From Alphaproteobacteria bacterium (GTDB lineage: Bacteria > Pseudomonadota > Alphaproteobacteria > Rhizobiales > Aestuariivirgaceae): DNA of 12,709 bases. Shown here in pieces: positions 1-8,239 of this stretch; position 1 is the stretch's first letter, and every line of letters starts with the position of its first letter. The translations under genes were made by a program, and so were the position numbers. The DNA is taken from positions 1 to 12,709 of the forward strand of contig JAPLOT010000237.1 in NCBI GenBank assembly GCA_026400595.1, written 5' to 3'. The notes under the pieces were generated by a model that worked only from the letters and a program-made list of their open reading frames with translations, was not told the DNA's origin and made no database searches.

Positions 1-707
1 GACGGCCTGATCGAAGATGATGGCCGCAGCATTGTGGTTGAAGGCCCTGTTCTCGGTCGGCGGAAGCTGTTCGAGATGGCCCGCGGCCCAGCCCACCGCA
101 ATGGCGAAGAAATTCTTGAAGGCCGCGCAGACCTCCACGCCAACGACGTCATCCGAGGGGCGCGGATGATAGTAATCGGTTTCCAACATGGCACAGAGCG
201 AGCGGGCGAAGCCGCCGTCGCGCGAGGTGATCACCGTGCCCGTATGGCGCCGCACTGCAAGCTCGCCCGCGATGCAGGGCCCGCCGATGGCGGCGACCGT
301 CAGGTCGAATCCCTTGCGCCGCTTCACCTCGCGGGCAACATGATCGGGAAGCGCCGTCAGGCTGGCCGCTTCCGGATGCATGCCCTTGGTGATCATCACC
401 ACCGGCACGGGCTGTGTCAGCGCGTCGCAGAACCTGTCGATCGCCCAGCCGATACCGGCGGAACTGACCCCCAGGACGATCAGGTCGGTATCGCTGCCGA
501 GTGCCCGGGCGAACTCTTCGTGGTGAAAGGCGCTGACGCGATCCGGCAGCTTGACGTTGAGTTTCGGATGCCTGCCGGTGCCCGCAGCACTGTCGATGAT
601 GTCCCGATCAAGATGTGTGCCGACCAGCCGCACCTTGTGCCCGCGATCGCAGGCAGGCAGACTCATGGAAGAGCCCATGACGCCCGCCCCCAGGATGGTG
701 ACCGTGC

Positions 708-711
<4 letters not shown>
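1..711 (-). CDS. GpsA-type NAD(P)-dependent glycerol-3-phosphate dehydrogenase-like protein, partial (3' end outside window)
   Basis: The frame is open for 237 codons and runs off the window edge, so the C-terminal third is missing (the GpsA family is about 330 residues). The start is GTG at 711, whose GTGA overlaps the stop of the ATPase gene by 4 bases. Starting there keeps the complete Rossmann entry VTILGAGVMG (GxGxxG at residues 8-13). Further GpsA-family marks are an HP..(N)VKLPDRV stretch near residues 48-59, TKGMHPE, GGPCIAGELA (canonical GPSFAxE) and GVEVCAAFKNFFAIAVG, which carries the expected catalytic-region Lys-Asn. The family interconverts sn-glycerol-3-phosphate and dihydroxyacetone phosphate in the cytoplasm. 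The altered GPSFA motif and the sugar-operon setting suggest a related polyol phosphate instead, but that is inference. Ketopantoate reductase was considered; the CAAFKN motif fits GpsA better. Confidence 0.82.
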
Positions 712-1763
<1,052 letters not shown>

Positions 1764-1778
1764 GCCGTCACCTGGTTC

Positions 1779-3098
1779 CTACTGTTCATCGCGGTCGAGA
1801 AAATCGTCGAGCAGACCGGCGTCATCCGCAAGATCGAGGAAGGACCAGCGGTTGCGCACGTCGCGGGCGTGTTTCATCGCATCGCGCCAGACCTTTCGCG
1901 ACAGGCCGAGCTCGGTCGCGGTGGTCGGGCCGCCGGCGGCAGCAAGCGTCGCCTTCATGACGGATGGGTCCATCAGCATGGGACGAAGCTCCTCGCGCAG
2001 CTGCGGCCACAGGTCCTTGAGCTTGCGGTTGAAGGCCTCGGCGCCGGCGCGGTCGAAGGACTTCTTCTTCGCTTCCGCATGGCACATGCGGCCGATATCC
2101 GGACCGTAGCGCCGGATGAACTCCGACTCGACGATGTGGGTCGCCTTGATCAGCGGCGGCTGGTCGAGCGCCAGCAATTCGTGGTGCAGCCGCGCGATGG
2201 CAAGCGATGCGACGCCGACCTGCTGGCCATGGGTCGTGCCGGGATGCGCGTCGCCGGCAAACATGTCGATCCAGTGCGAGACCTGGTGCTCGCCCATCGA
2301 GCCGTGATGCGACACGCCGGTGAAGCAGACGCCGAGTCCGCAGAGCGTGAGCACGCGATGCAGGTGCCCGTTGGCGGCAATGTCATGCGTCTTGAGGCCG
2401 GCGGCCGTCTTGATCATGTCGGGCTCGTCGCCACCGATCAGTTCGTAGGGCACCTGCGAGTAGAAGGTGTCGAACAGCCGGTGCGAAGCCCACCATTCCA
2501 CCTGCGCCGTCGGACGGCACAGCGAGTCGCCGAGGCCCGCGGCCGACAGCCAGTGCGGTGCCGCGGCACTCACCTTCAGATCAAGGAAGATGCCGCGCGG
2601 CGCATGCGCCGGCAGCGAGGTCTTGTAGCCGTTGTTGAGCGTGACCGAGGCGGTGGAGGCCGCATAGCCGTTCATCGAGGCGGCCGTGCCGAAGGTCGCG
2701 TATCTGCGCCCATCCTTGAAGGTCGCATACTTGCAGGTGTCCGACAGTGCGCCTGAGCCCACCGCCACGATGGCATCGGCGTGGCGGGTCTTCTCCTGCA
2801 CCAGTGCGATGGTCGGCTCGTCGCATTCGAGCGTGGACGGCAGCACGATCTCCTCGATGGTGCCGAGACCCTTGAGGTGCTTGGCCACGCGGCGGCCCAT
2901 GGCTTCGACCGTATTGGTGTCGCAGACCACGGCAAGCCGCTTGCCGAGCTTCAGCGGCGCCAGCACGTCGGCCTCGCCGCCGTCGAGGGTCTCCTCGATG
3001 CGGATGGTCTCGAAGGGAACGATGGCGGCCTTGCCGGTGGACGGATCCTTCCAGTTTCCGGCGACGACATCGCTGATGAGGGCGTTCCAGTCGGTCAT
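1779..3098 (-). CDS. sn-Glycerol-1-phosphate dehydrogenase family protein (AraM/EgsA, iron-type alcohol dehydrogenase fold)
   Basis: This is a 439-residue metal-dependent dehydrogenase. The start ATG at 3098 forms an ATGA overlap with the kinase stop; the open frame runs further upstream, but only inside the kinase gene. An N-terminal NAD-binding domain holds AVVCDTN (56-62) and the nucleotide-binding turn GSGALSD (114-120), equivalent to GSGTxxD in the family. The C-terminal domain has the three expected metal ligands: Asp191 in AAGLGDSL, His271 in GEHQVSHW and His290 in TTHGQQVG. The family oxidises or forms sn-glycerol-1-phosphate using NAD(P). It is archaeal in lipid synthesis, and in bacteria the best-known member is Bacillus AraM. 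Here, directly after an FGGY kinase in a sugar-uptake operon, it probably acts on a polyol phosphate made by that kinase. The exact substrate cannot be read from the sequence. Confidence 0.86.
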   Translation of the reverse strand: MTDWNALISDVVAGNWKDPSTGKAAIVPFETIRIEETLDGGEADVLAPLKLGKRLAVVCDTNTVEAMGRRVAKHLKGLGTIEEIVLPSTLECDEPTIALVQEKTRHADAIVAVGSGALSDTCKYATFKDGRRYATFGTAASMNGYAASTASVTLNNGYKTSLPAHAPRGIFLDLKVSAAAPHWLSAAGLGDSLCRPTAQVEWWASHRLFDTFYSQVPYELIGGDEPDMIKTAAGLKTHDIAANGHLHRVLTLCGLGVCFTGVSHHGSMGEHQVSHWIDMFAGDAHPGTTHGQQVGVASLAIARLHHELLALDQPPLIKATHIVESEFIRRYGPDIGRMCHAEAKKKSFDRAGAEAFNRKLKDLWPQLREELRPMLMDPSVMKATLAAAGGPTTATELGLSRKVWRDAMKHARDVRNRWSFLDLADDAGLLDDFLDRDEQ

Positions 3099-4627
3099 GC
3101 GCGGTACCTTGCGGTGAAGGCATCGAGCCTGGCGTTCCAGTCGCGGATGGCGGGATAAAGATCGGTATAGATGGCGAGAAGCTCCTGATAGCGGCGCTGC
3201 GACTTCGCGGAGGGCCGGAAAGTCTTGACCGGTTTGCCCGCCATGGCGGCGGCGGCCTGCGGAATGGATTTGAACCAGCCGGCGCCCCTGGCGGCCGCGA
3301 CGGCAGCGCCCAGCGACGAGGCCTCGACCGTGGCTAGGCGCTTCACGGCGCGGCCCGAGGCGTCGGCGAGGATCTGGCACAGCAGGTCCGACTTGGCGCC
3401 GCCGCCGATCGCCACATAGTGATCGATGGGCTGGCTCGCCGCCGCGGCGAGGTTGGTCATCATCGCCTGTTCCAGCGCGATGCCTTCCAGTACCGCGCGA
3501 TAGACATCACCGCGACGGTGCGAGGCGGAGAGCCCGGCGATGACGCCGCGCGTGGTCGAATCCCAGAAGGGCGTCATCGACCCCGACCAGTGCGGCATGA
3601 CCACGATACCGTTGGCGCCGACAGGCGCGGCCTCCGCTTCGGCCTCGAGCGCCTTGAACAATGCGGGCGACCCCTTGGCGTTGAAGAGCGTCTCCACCGT
3701 CCAGTTGATCAGGAAGGTGCCGGTGCGCAGGCAGGTTTCGTAGATGTAGCCGTCCTCTGCGACGGTCGTCAGGGTGCGGAACGCCTGGGCATGGGCATAG
3801 CGGCTGCCGGCACTTCCCGAGACGCAGGCCGTGCCGATGTTCACATAGGCGCGGCCCTTGACGAAAATGTTGGTGCCGGTGCCCGCGCATTGCCCGTCAC
3901 CGCCGCCGGCAATGACCGGCGTACCGGGCTTCAGGCCCGTGGCCTTGGCGGCCTCAGCCGTCACCTCGCCCATGACTTCGCCGGGACGAAAGAGCTTCGG
4001 CAGTTGATCGCGCGTCAGTCCCACGGCGGAGATGAGTTCGTCCGACCAGTCGTAGCGGGCCATGTCGATGAGGCCCATGGGATCGGCCGAGGCGGTCGAG
4101 GTGTGCCAGTGGCCGGTCAGGAAATGGGTGAGCACGCCATGCACCTCGGCGGTCATGGCGGTTTTCTTCCACAGGCCGGGCATGTGCCGGGCGAACCAGG
4201 CACAGCGCGAGATGCAGGGCGTGACATCGCTGGGCTTGCCGGAGATCGCGCGGATGCGTTCGGCGCCGATCTTGGCGGCAAGCTCGCGCGCCTCGGCGGG
4301 CGCGCGCTCGTCGAGCCACAGGGTTCCCGGACGCAGGGCCCGGTCGTGCCGGTCGAATTGCGCGAAGCTTTCGCGCTGGTTGGAAATGGCCAGCGCGGCC
4401 ACGCGGGTCATGTCGATCTTGCGCGCGAGCTGGCGCAGCGAGACGGTCAACGCCTTGGCCCAGTCCTCGGCCTTCTGCTCGAACCAGCCGGGGCGCGGAT
4501 TGGAGAGTGGAATGGCAGCCCGGCCTTCGGCCACGGCACGGCCACGGCGATCCCAGGCGATGGCCTTGGTTGCCGTTGTCGAGGAGTCGATACCGATGAC
4601 GAGATCGCCGCGCATGGATGCCCGCAT
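3095..4627 (-). CDS. FGGY-family carbohydrate (polyol/ketose) kinase 1, xylulokinase/glycerol-kinase-like
   Basis: This is a 510-residue ATP-dependent sugar or polyol kinase of the FGGY family. The N-terminal phosphate-binding motif IGIDSSTTATK lies at 11-21, PGWFEQKAEDW at 46-56 and WLDERA at 104-109. The catalytic-base motif is AGGGDGQCAGTG with Asp244. The C-terminal ATP site shows AIGGGAKSDLLCQILAD and an SLGAAVAAARGAGW stretch. The full family length is present. The start is uncertain: ATG at 4627 gives MRASM, while an in-frame ATG at 4615 would place IGID at the usual distance from the N-terminus. Neither has a clear Shine-Dalgarno sequence, and the first lies six bases past a stable hairpin. 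The 3' end overlaps the AraM-type dehydrogenase by ATGA. The product is expected to be a phosphorylated polyol or ketose passed to that dehydrogenase. Confidence 0.9.
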   Translation of the reverse strand: MRASMRGDLVIGIDSSTTATKAIAWDRRGRAVAEGRAAIPLSNPRPGWFEQKAEDWAKALTVSLRQLARKIDMTRVAALAISNQRESFAQFDRHDRALRPGTLWLDERAPAEARELAAKIGAERIRAISGKPSDVTPCISRCAWFARHMPGLWKKTAMTAEVHGVLTHFLTGHWHTSTASADPMGLIDMARYDWSDELISAVGLTRDQLPKLFRPGEVMGEVTAEAAKATGLKPGTPVIAGGGDGQCAGTGTNIFVKGRAYVNIGTACVSGSAGSRYAHAQAFRTLTTVAEDGYIYETCLRTGTFLINWTVETLFNAKGSPALFKALEAEAEAAPVGANGIVVMPHWSGSMTPFWDSTTRGVIAGLSASHRRGDVYRAVLEGIALEQAMMTNLAAAASQPIDHYVAIGGGAKSDLLCQILADASGRAVKRLATVEASSLGAAVAAARGAGWFKSIPQAAAAMAGKPVKTFRPSAKSQRRYQELLAIYTDLYPAIRDWNARLDAFTARYRA

Positions 4628-4633
4628 GAGAAA

Positions 4634-4662
4634 GGCGGAGGCGGCATCATGCCGCCTCCGCC
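4634..4662 (-). terminator. Strong GC hairpin between the binding-protein and kinase genes (terminator-like or mRNA 3' stabiliser)
   Basis: A perfect 13-base inverted repeat (GGCGGAGGCGGCA and its complement) with a three-base loop starts 10 bases after the TAA stop of the solute-binding-protein gene. On the transcribed strand it is followed by TTTCTC, a poor U-tract. Such hairpins after binding-protein genes commonly cause partial termination or protect the upstream message, giving more binding protein than downstream enzymes. Here it also precedes the kinase start by only six bases, and the sole GGAGG nearby is buried in its 5' arm. Confidence 0.8.
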
Positions 4663-4672
4663 GTGGCGTGTC

Positions 4673-6193
4673 TTAGAGGCCGGACTCGGCGACTGCCGCG
4701 TCGATCGAGGCGGCAATCGTGTCCATGCAGGCCTTGGCGTCTCCGTTGAAGTCCTGGCCCGTGAGCAGCTTGCCCAGGTTGACCGGAATTTCATTGTTGG
4801 AGAAGCCGGCCCAGAGCGGCATGTCGGGCTCGGAGGCTATGTTGTTGTCGATGATCCACTCGACCATTTCGAGATGGCGGGTGGTGCCCGGACCGACGAC
4901 GGCCTTTTCCTTCACGCGCGGGTCACGGAAGGACGAGATGCGCATGGGCGCGAAGCCGCCGAGCAGCGTGCAGCGCGTCATGATGTCCTTCGAGCAGGCC
5001 CACTGCATGAAGAGCCAGGCCGGGTCGATGTTCTTCGAGTACTTCGACAGGCCGAGGATCGAACCGCCCTGATGGGCATAGTTCGGGATTTCGCCGAAGC
5101 CCACTTCGGAAAGCGGACGCAGCGGCTTGCCCACCAGCGGCTTGGCCGGCATCCACAGGCCCTTGACCTTGGAATCGTCGGCGTCGAGGCCCGGGAAGAA
5201 CTCGTCCCAGGACTGCACGAGGGCGCACTGGCCCGCGGCCATCATCTGGAACTGGCCGTCCCACGTCGAGTTGAGCGACTCGGGCGGCGCGTTCTTGATC
5301 CACTCCTGATAGAGCTTCAGGCCGGCGACGCCGGCTTCGTCGTTGCCCTTGAACTTCTTGTCGGCGCCGAAGATCGAGCCGCCTTCGTTCCACACCATCT
5401 GGGTCCAGTCGCAGTTCAGCGAGTAGTGGCCCGACTTGGCCTGGAGGCCGGTGCCGAACATGCCGTTGGCCTTCTCGGCCTCGGTGATCTTCTGGATCGC
5501 CGCGGTGAATTCGGCCGGAGAGGTCGGGACCGCGATGCCGTGCTTCTCGAGGATGTCCTTGCGGTACATCAGCATGAAGATCGGGATATCGAAGGGAATG
5601 CCGGCCCATTTGCCCTCGTACTCGGCAAGACCCGAGACCAGCGGCTTGGAGAAGTCGTCGAAGTCGAAGCCCGGCATGGCCAGGTCCGGCTTTTCCTTGT
5701 AGTAGGCCACCGGATCGACGGTGTCCTGAGCGAAGGTCGCAACCCACGACTGGTCGAGGTAATAGAGATCGTAGGTGCCGAGCTGGCCCTGCACGTCCTG
5801 CGTCGCCTTGGCGAGAACCTGCTCGAGCGGCACGATCTCGATTTCGACTTCGATGCCGGTCGGCTCGGTGAACTCGTTCTTGAGCTTGTCGAGAACGACC
5901 GTCGGCGGGGTTGCTTCCGAGGTGTAGCGGATTTTGGTGCCCTTGAAGGGGGCGCCCACATCCTTCAGCCATTGCGTGACAGAGGCGTCCTGCGCCAGCG
6001 CTTCGGTGCCGAGCAGGCCAAGGTTGCCGCGATAGGGGCGGGTGTTGCCGAGGAGTCCGGCAGCGAAGGCCGAGAAGCCGACGCCGGCGAGACTCATCTT
6101 CTTCATGAAGTCGCGCTTGGAGATGCGGCGCTCGGCATAGGCGCGCGCCGTATCGGCAATAAAGGTCTTCTTGTCGTGGTCTCTAAAGCTCAT
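4673..6193 (-). CDS. Sugar ABC transporter solute-binding protein, probable Tat-type export signal
   Basis: This is a 506-residue periplasmic solute-binding protein of the family 1 (MalE/UgpB-like) type. The start ATG at 6193 has a good GGGAGGA ribosome site five bases upstream. The N-terminus is a long basic region ending in S-K-R-D-F-M-K (25-31), which matches the twin-arginine consensus except for Lys in place of the first Arg. It is followed by a hydrophobic stretch (34-49) and a possible cleavage after ALA at residue 67. There is no lipobox Cys. The mature part has typical binding-protein features such as VEIEIVPLEQVLAKATQDVQGQ and a Trp/Tyr-rich middle (YYLDQSWVATF). It captures the substrate for the MalF/MalG-type permeases encoded just upstream (45 bases away). 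The ligand cannot be assigned from sequence alone; a small sugar or polyol fits the neighbours. Confidence 0.92.
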   Translation of the reverse strand: MSFRDHDKKTFIADTARAYAERRISKRDFMKKMSLAGVGFSAFAAGLLGNTRPYRGNLGLLGTEALAQDASVTQWLKDVGAPFKGTKIRYTSEATPPTVVLDKLKNEFTEPTGIEVEIEIVPLEQVLAKATQDVQGQLGTYDLYYLDQSWVATFAQDTVDPVAYYKEKPDLAMPGFDFDDFSKPLVSGLAEYEGKWAGIPFDIPIFMLMYRKDILEKHGIAVPTSPAEFTAAIQKITEAEKANGMFGTGLQAKSGHYSLNCDWTQMVWNEGGSIFGADKKFKGNDEAGVAGLKLYQEWIKNAPPESLNSTWDGQFQMMAAGQCALVQSWDEFFPGLDADDSKVKGLWMPAKPLVGKPLRPLSEVGFGEIPNYAHQGGSILGLSKYSKNIDPAWLFMQWACSKDIMTRCTLLGGFAPMRISSFRDPRVKEKAVVGPGTTRHLEMVEWIIDNNIASEPDMPLWAGFSNNEIPVNLGKLLTGQDFNGDAKACMDTIAASIDAAVAESGL

Positions 6194-6238
6194 TGTAATC
6201 CTCCCATGGGTTCGAGCTTAGGTTCTCGCGCAACGGCC

Positions 6239-7147
6239 TCACTCCTTCAGGGAGCCAAGAGTGAGGCCGCGCACCAGATGGCGTTGGACAAGCAGGATGA
6301 AGATGAAGCTCGGGATCACGGCGGCTGTTCCCAGCGCCGCGATGAAACCCCATTCATTGCCCGTCGAAGTCACGAAGGTCTGAATCTTGACCGGAACCGT
6401 GCGGATGTCGGTGGTGAGAAACAGGGACAGCAGGAATTCCGTCCAGGAGAAGATGAAGCAGAGCACTGCTGTTGCTGCGACGCCGCCCTTGACCATGGGC
6501 AACACCACCTTGCGGAAGGTCTGGATGCGGGTGGCGCCATCGATCATCGCCGCTTCGTCCACGTCCTTCGGCACGTCGTCGAAGAAGGACTTCATCAGCA
6601 GGACGGCGATCGGCAGGTTGATCAGCGCATAGATCAGCATGAGGCCGAGGTAGCCCATGTAGAGATTGTCGGTGTCGCGCAGGCCAGCCGTCTTGTAGAT
6701 CGTCACCAGCGGAATGAGGATGGCGATGGGCGGCATGAAGCGCTGCCCGAGAACCCAGTTCAGGAAGGTTGCGCGGCCGCGGAACGCCATGCGCGACAGC
6801 GCATAGGCTGCCAGCACCGCGATCACGGTGGTCACCGCGGTGGACCCGACCGAGACGACCATGGAGTCGATGATCGAGCGGCGGGAGTCATAGGCCTCCG
6901 CGCCGCCCACGCCCATGCCGATGCCCTGGTCGATGGCCAGCTGCGAACGCGACATGCCGAGCATGGTCACGCCGTAGTTGATCCAGGTCGGCACGAAGTC
7001 GAAGAAGACCACGCGATCCTTGTCGAAGATGGCCGAGATCGGCTTGATCGAGGTCAGCGCCCACCACAGGATCGGGAACATGAAGAGGCCGGTCACCAGG
7101 ACAGCCACCACGTCGCGCAGGATTTGCCATGGCCGCGACAGTTCCAT
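6239..7147 (-). CDS. Sugar ABC transporter permease, MalG/UgpE type
   Basis: This 302-residue inner-membrane subunit has a first membrane segment at about 13-34 (VVAVLVTGLFMFPILWWA), further hydrophobic segments near 94-117, 136-153, 163-186, 222-243 and 268-288, and the cytoplasmic coupling loop EAAMIDGATRIQTFRKVVLP (198-217), the EAA motif that docks on the ATPase. The C-terminus LTLGSLKE is the usual end for this class. A fairly long external loop (about 36-93) separates membrane segments 1 and 2. The start ATG at 7147 shares one base with the stop of the preceding permease (TGATG), indicating translational coupling and equal stoichiometry. Confidence 0.95.
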   Translation of the reverse strand: MELSRPWQILRDVVAVLVTGLFMFPILWWALTSIKPISAIFDKDRVVFFDFVPTWINYGVTMLGMSRSQLAIDQGIGMGVGGAEAYDSRRSIIDSMVVSVGSTAVTTVIAVLAAYALSRMAFRGRATFLNWVLGQRFMPPIAILIPLVTIYKTAGLRDTDNLYMGYLGLMLIYALINLPIAVLLMKSFFDDVPKDVDEAAMIDGATRIQTFRKVVLPMVKGGVAATAVLCFIFSWTEFLLSLFLTTDIRTVPVKIQTFVTSTGNEWGFIAALGTAAVIPSFIFILLVQRHLVRGLTLGSLKE

Positions 7148-8055
7148 CAGAGCTTCACCTTGAAGATGCGCATGAAGAGCGTCGAGACCATGATGACGAG
7201 GACGAGAGTCAGGAGCGCGATGGTCGAGGCATAGGGGAAGTCTGCATTGCCGAAGTAGATGCGTCCGGCATAGGAGGTCAGCGTTTCCGTGGCCGTGCCG
7301 GGGCCGGAATCCGTCATCACCTTCACGTAGTCGAAGGCGCGCAGCAGGTCGATGCCGCGGATCAGCACCGCGATGGCGATGACCTTCGACATCATGGGCA
7401 GTGTCAGCTTGAAAAAGACCTGGAAGGCACTGGCGCCATCAATCGCGGCGGCTTCGAAGGGTTCCTTGGGCAGCGATCGCAGTCCCGCCAGCATGATGAG
7501 CACCATGAAGGGCGTCCATTGCCAGATCTCGGCCAGGAGCACGCCGGCCATGGCGGTCGAGGCGTTGCCGAGAATGGAGAAGCCGGGCGGCAGCAGCCCC
7601 AGTTCGATGATGCCGCGGCTGAGAACGCCGAAGGATCCGTTGAGCATGAGCAGGAACATCATGGCCGTCACTGCCGGCGGGATCACCAGGGGCAATGTCA
7701 TCATGGCGCGCAGGATGCCGTATCCCTTGCGGTCGGAGTCGAGCAGCAGCGCGATCAGCATGCCGAGCACCAGCTGAAACAGAAGCGCCACGCCGGTGTA
7801 GAACAGGGTGTTGAGCAGGGCATTCCACACGCGCTCGTCGAGGAAGACCTTCGACCAGTTGTGAGTGGGATCGAAGATCATCTTCCGCGTGGCGGCATTG
7901 CGTTTGTAGAGCGAGGTCTCGATCGCCTTGTAGAGCGGGAAGATGCCGAAGACGACCATGAGAGCGCCGGCGGGCAGCAGCCAGGGCAGCGGATGCTCCG
8001 AGGTCATCCACCGCGGCAGCCAGGCATGGCGTGGCGTGAAGCTGTCCGAAGACAT
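7147..8055 (-). CDS. Sugar ABC transporter permease, MalF/UgpA type
   Basis: This is a 302-residue inner-membrane permease. Hydrophobic segments lie at about 22-46, 84-106, 116-137, 168-192, 224-240 and 275-297. The EAA coupling loop EAAAIDGASAFQVFFKLTLP (201-220) is intact, and the TDSGPGTATETLTSYAGR stretch after it is characteristic of MalF/UgpA-type partners. It is the first gene after the 184-base regulatory gap, so transcription of the transporter part probably begins just upstream. The ATG at 8055 is the first in-frame start, but its only SD-like sequence (GGGAG) lies a long 12 bases away. An alternative ATG at residue 17 has no better site. Confidence 0.93.
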   Translation of the reverse strand: MSSDSFTPRHAWLPRWMTSEHPLPWLLPAGALMVVFGIFPLYKAIETSLYKRNAATRKMIFDPTHNWSKVFLDERVWNALLNTLFYTGVALLFQLVLGMLIALLLDSDRKGYGILRAMMTLPLVIPPAVTAMMFLLMLNGSFGVLSRGIIELGLLPPGFSILGNASTAMAGVLLAEIWQWTPFMVLIMLAGLRSLPKEPFEAAAIDGASAFQVFFKLTLPMMSKVIAIAVLIRGIDLLRAFDYVKVMTDSGPGTATETLTSYAGRIYFGNADFPYASTIALLTLVLVIMVSTLFMRIFKVKL

Positions 8056-8077
8056 GAAGGCGACTGACTCCCACTTG

Positions 8078-8097
8078 CGGTCCGTGGGTCCGGACCG
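8078..8097 (-). promoter_or_regulatory. Leader hairpin upstream of the permease gene
   Basis: An inverted repeat CGGTCC...GGACCG encloses eight bases and includes the perfect 10-base palindrome GGTCCGGACC. It lies 23 bases before the permease start, inside the presumed 5' leader. It could be an RNA hairpin or a further DNA-binding site; the sequence alone does not decide. Confidence 0.4.
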
Positions 8098-8110
8098 TAA
8101 CTTTTGTCAT

Positions 8111-8124
8111 TTTGAAATTGCAAA
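8111..8124. promoter_or_regulatory. 14-bp near-perfect palindrome, candidate repressor operator
   Basis: TTTGAAATTGCAAA pairs at 6 of 7 half-site positions (TTTG.AATT.CAAA). It lies just downstream of the predicted -10 box at 8134-8139, covering roughly +3 to +16 of the transcript, the classic place for a repressor to block a promoter. The regulator family cannot be named; the centre is A/T, unlike the CG centre typical of LacI operators. Confidence 0.45.
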
Positions 8125-8133
8125 TGTGCAGAA

Positions 8134-8163
8134 AGAGTAGTTCGGGCACCCGCACGGAGTCAA
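8134..8163 (-). promoter_or_regulatory. Candidate sigma70-type promoter for the transporter operon
   Basis: TTGACT (8163-8158) stands 18 bases from TACTCT (8139-8134) on the minus strand. The -35 box is a good match to consensus and the -10 is weak, as is common for regulated alphaproteobacterial promoters. It would give a leader of about 70 bases before the permease ATG at 8055. It is flanked by the palindrome at 8111-8124 and the dyad at 8189-8222. Confidence 0.4.
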
Positions 8164-8171
8164 CATACAAG
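8159..8171 (-). promoter_or_regulatory. Shared upstream element, copy 1 (CTTGTATGTTGAC)
   Basis: The minus-strand sequence CTTGTATGTTGAC recurs, with one base deleted, at 10376-10365 upstream of the aldolase gene. It overlaps the predicted -35 box here. Its presence in both intergenic regions of the cluster suggests a common factor-binding site, although a chance match of this length is not excluded. Confidence 0.35.
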
Positions 8172-8188
8172 CGGGAAAGAAATGAGAA

Positions 8189-8222
8189 TTGTGCAACGCA
8201 AACAATATGTTGCAGCGCACAA
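8189..8222. promoter_or_regulatory. 34-bp interrupted dyad upstream of the transporter promoter
   Basis: The outer arms TTGTGC and GCACAA are perfect inverted complements at the two ends. Inner GCA...TGC blocks (with AACA...TGTT next to them) are also symmetric, giving 11 of 17 paired positions. The site begins about 25 bases upstream of the -35 box and ends 17 bases after the oxidoreductase stop codon. Size and position fit an operator or activator site for a dimeric or tetrameric sugar regulator; its GC content is too low for a typical intrinsic terminator and no U-run follows. Confidence 0.45.
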
Positions 8223-8239
8223 AGTCCTTGGTGGCCCGC

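Noticed and set aside
3099..3380. Upstream extension of the AraM-type dehydrogenase to a 533-residue protein
   Set aside because: The extra 94 residues lie wholly within the kinase coding sequence in another frame and look non-coding. The ATG at 3098 gives an ATGA overlap and the family's usual N-terminus.
3419..7234. A 1271-codon plus-strand open frame antisense to kinase 1, the binding protein and a permease
   Set aside because: It is a codon-bias shadow: the His/Arg/Gly/Asp-rich translation has no recognisable domain, while the opposite strand encodes clear family members with intact motifs and ribosome sites.
8189..8222. The dyad as an intrinsic terminator of the aldolase-oxidoreductase transcript
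   Set aside because: The symmetry is interrupted and A/T rich and no U-run follows, so an operator-type role fits better. Read-through into the transporter genes remains possible.
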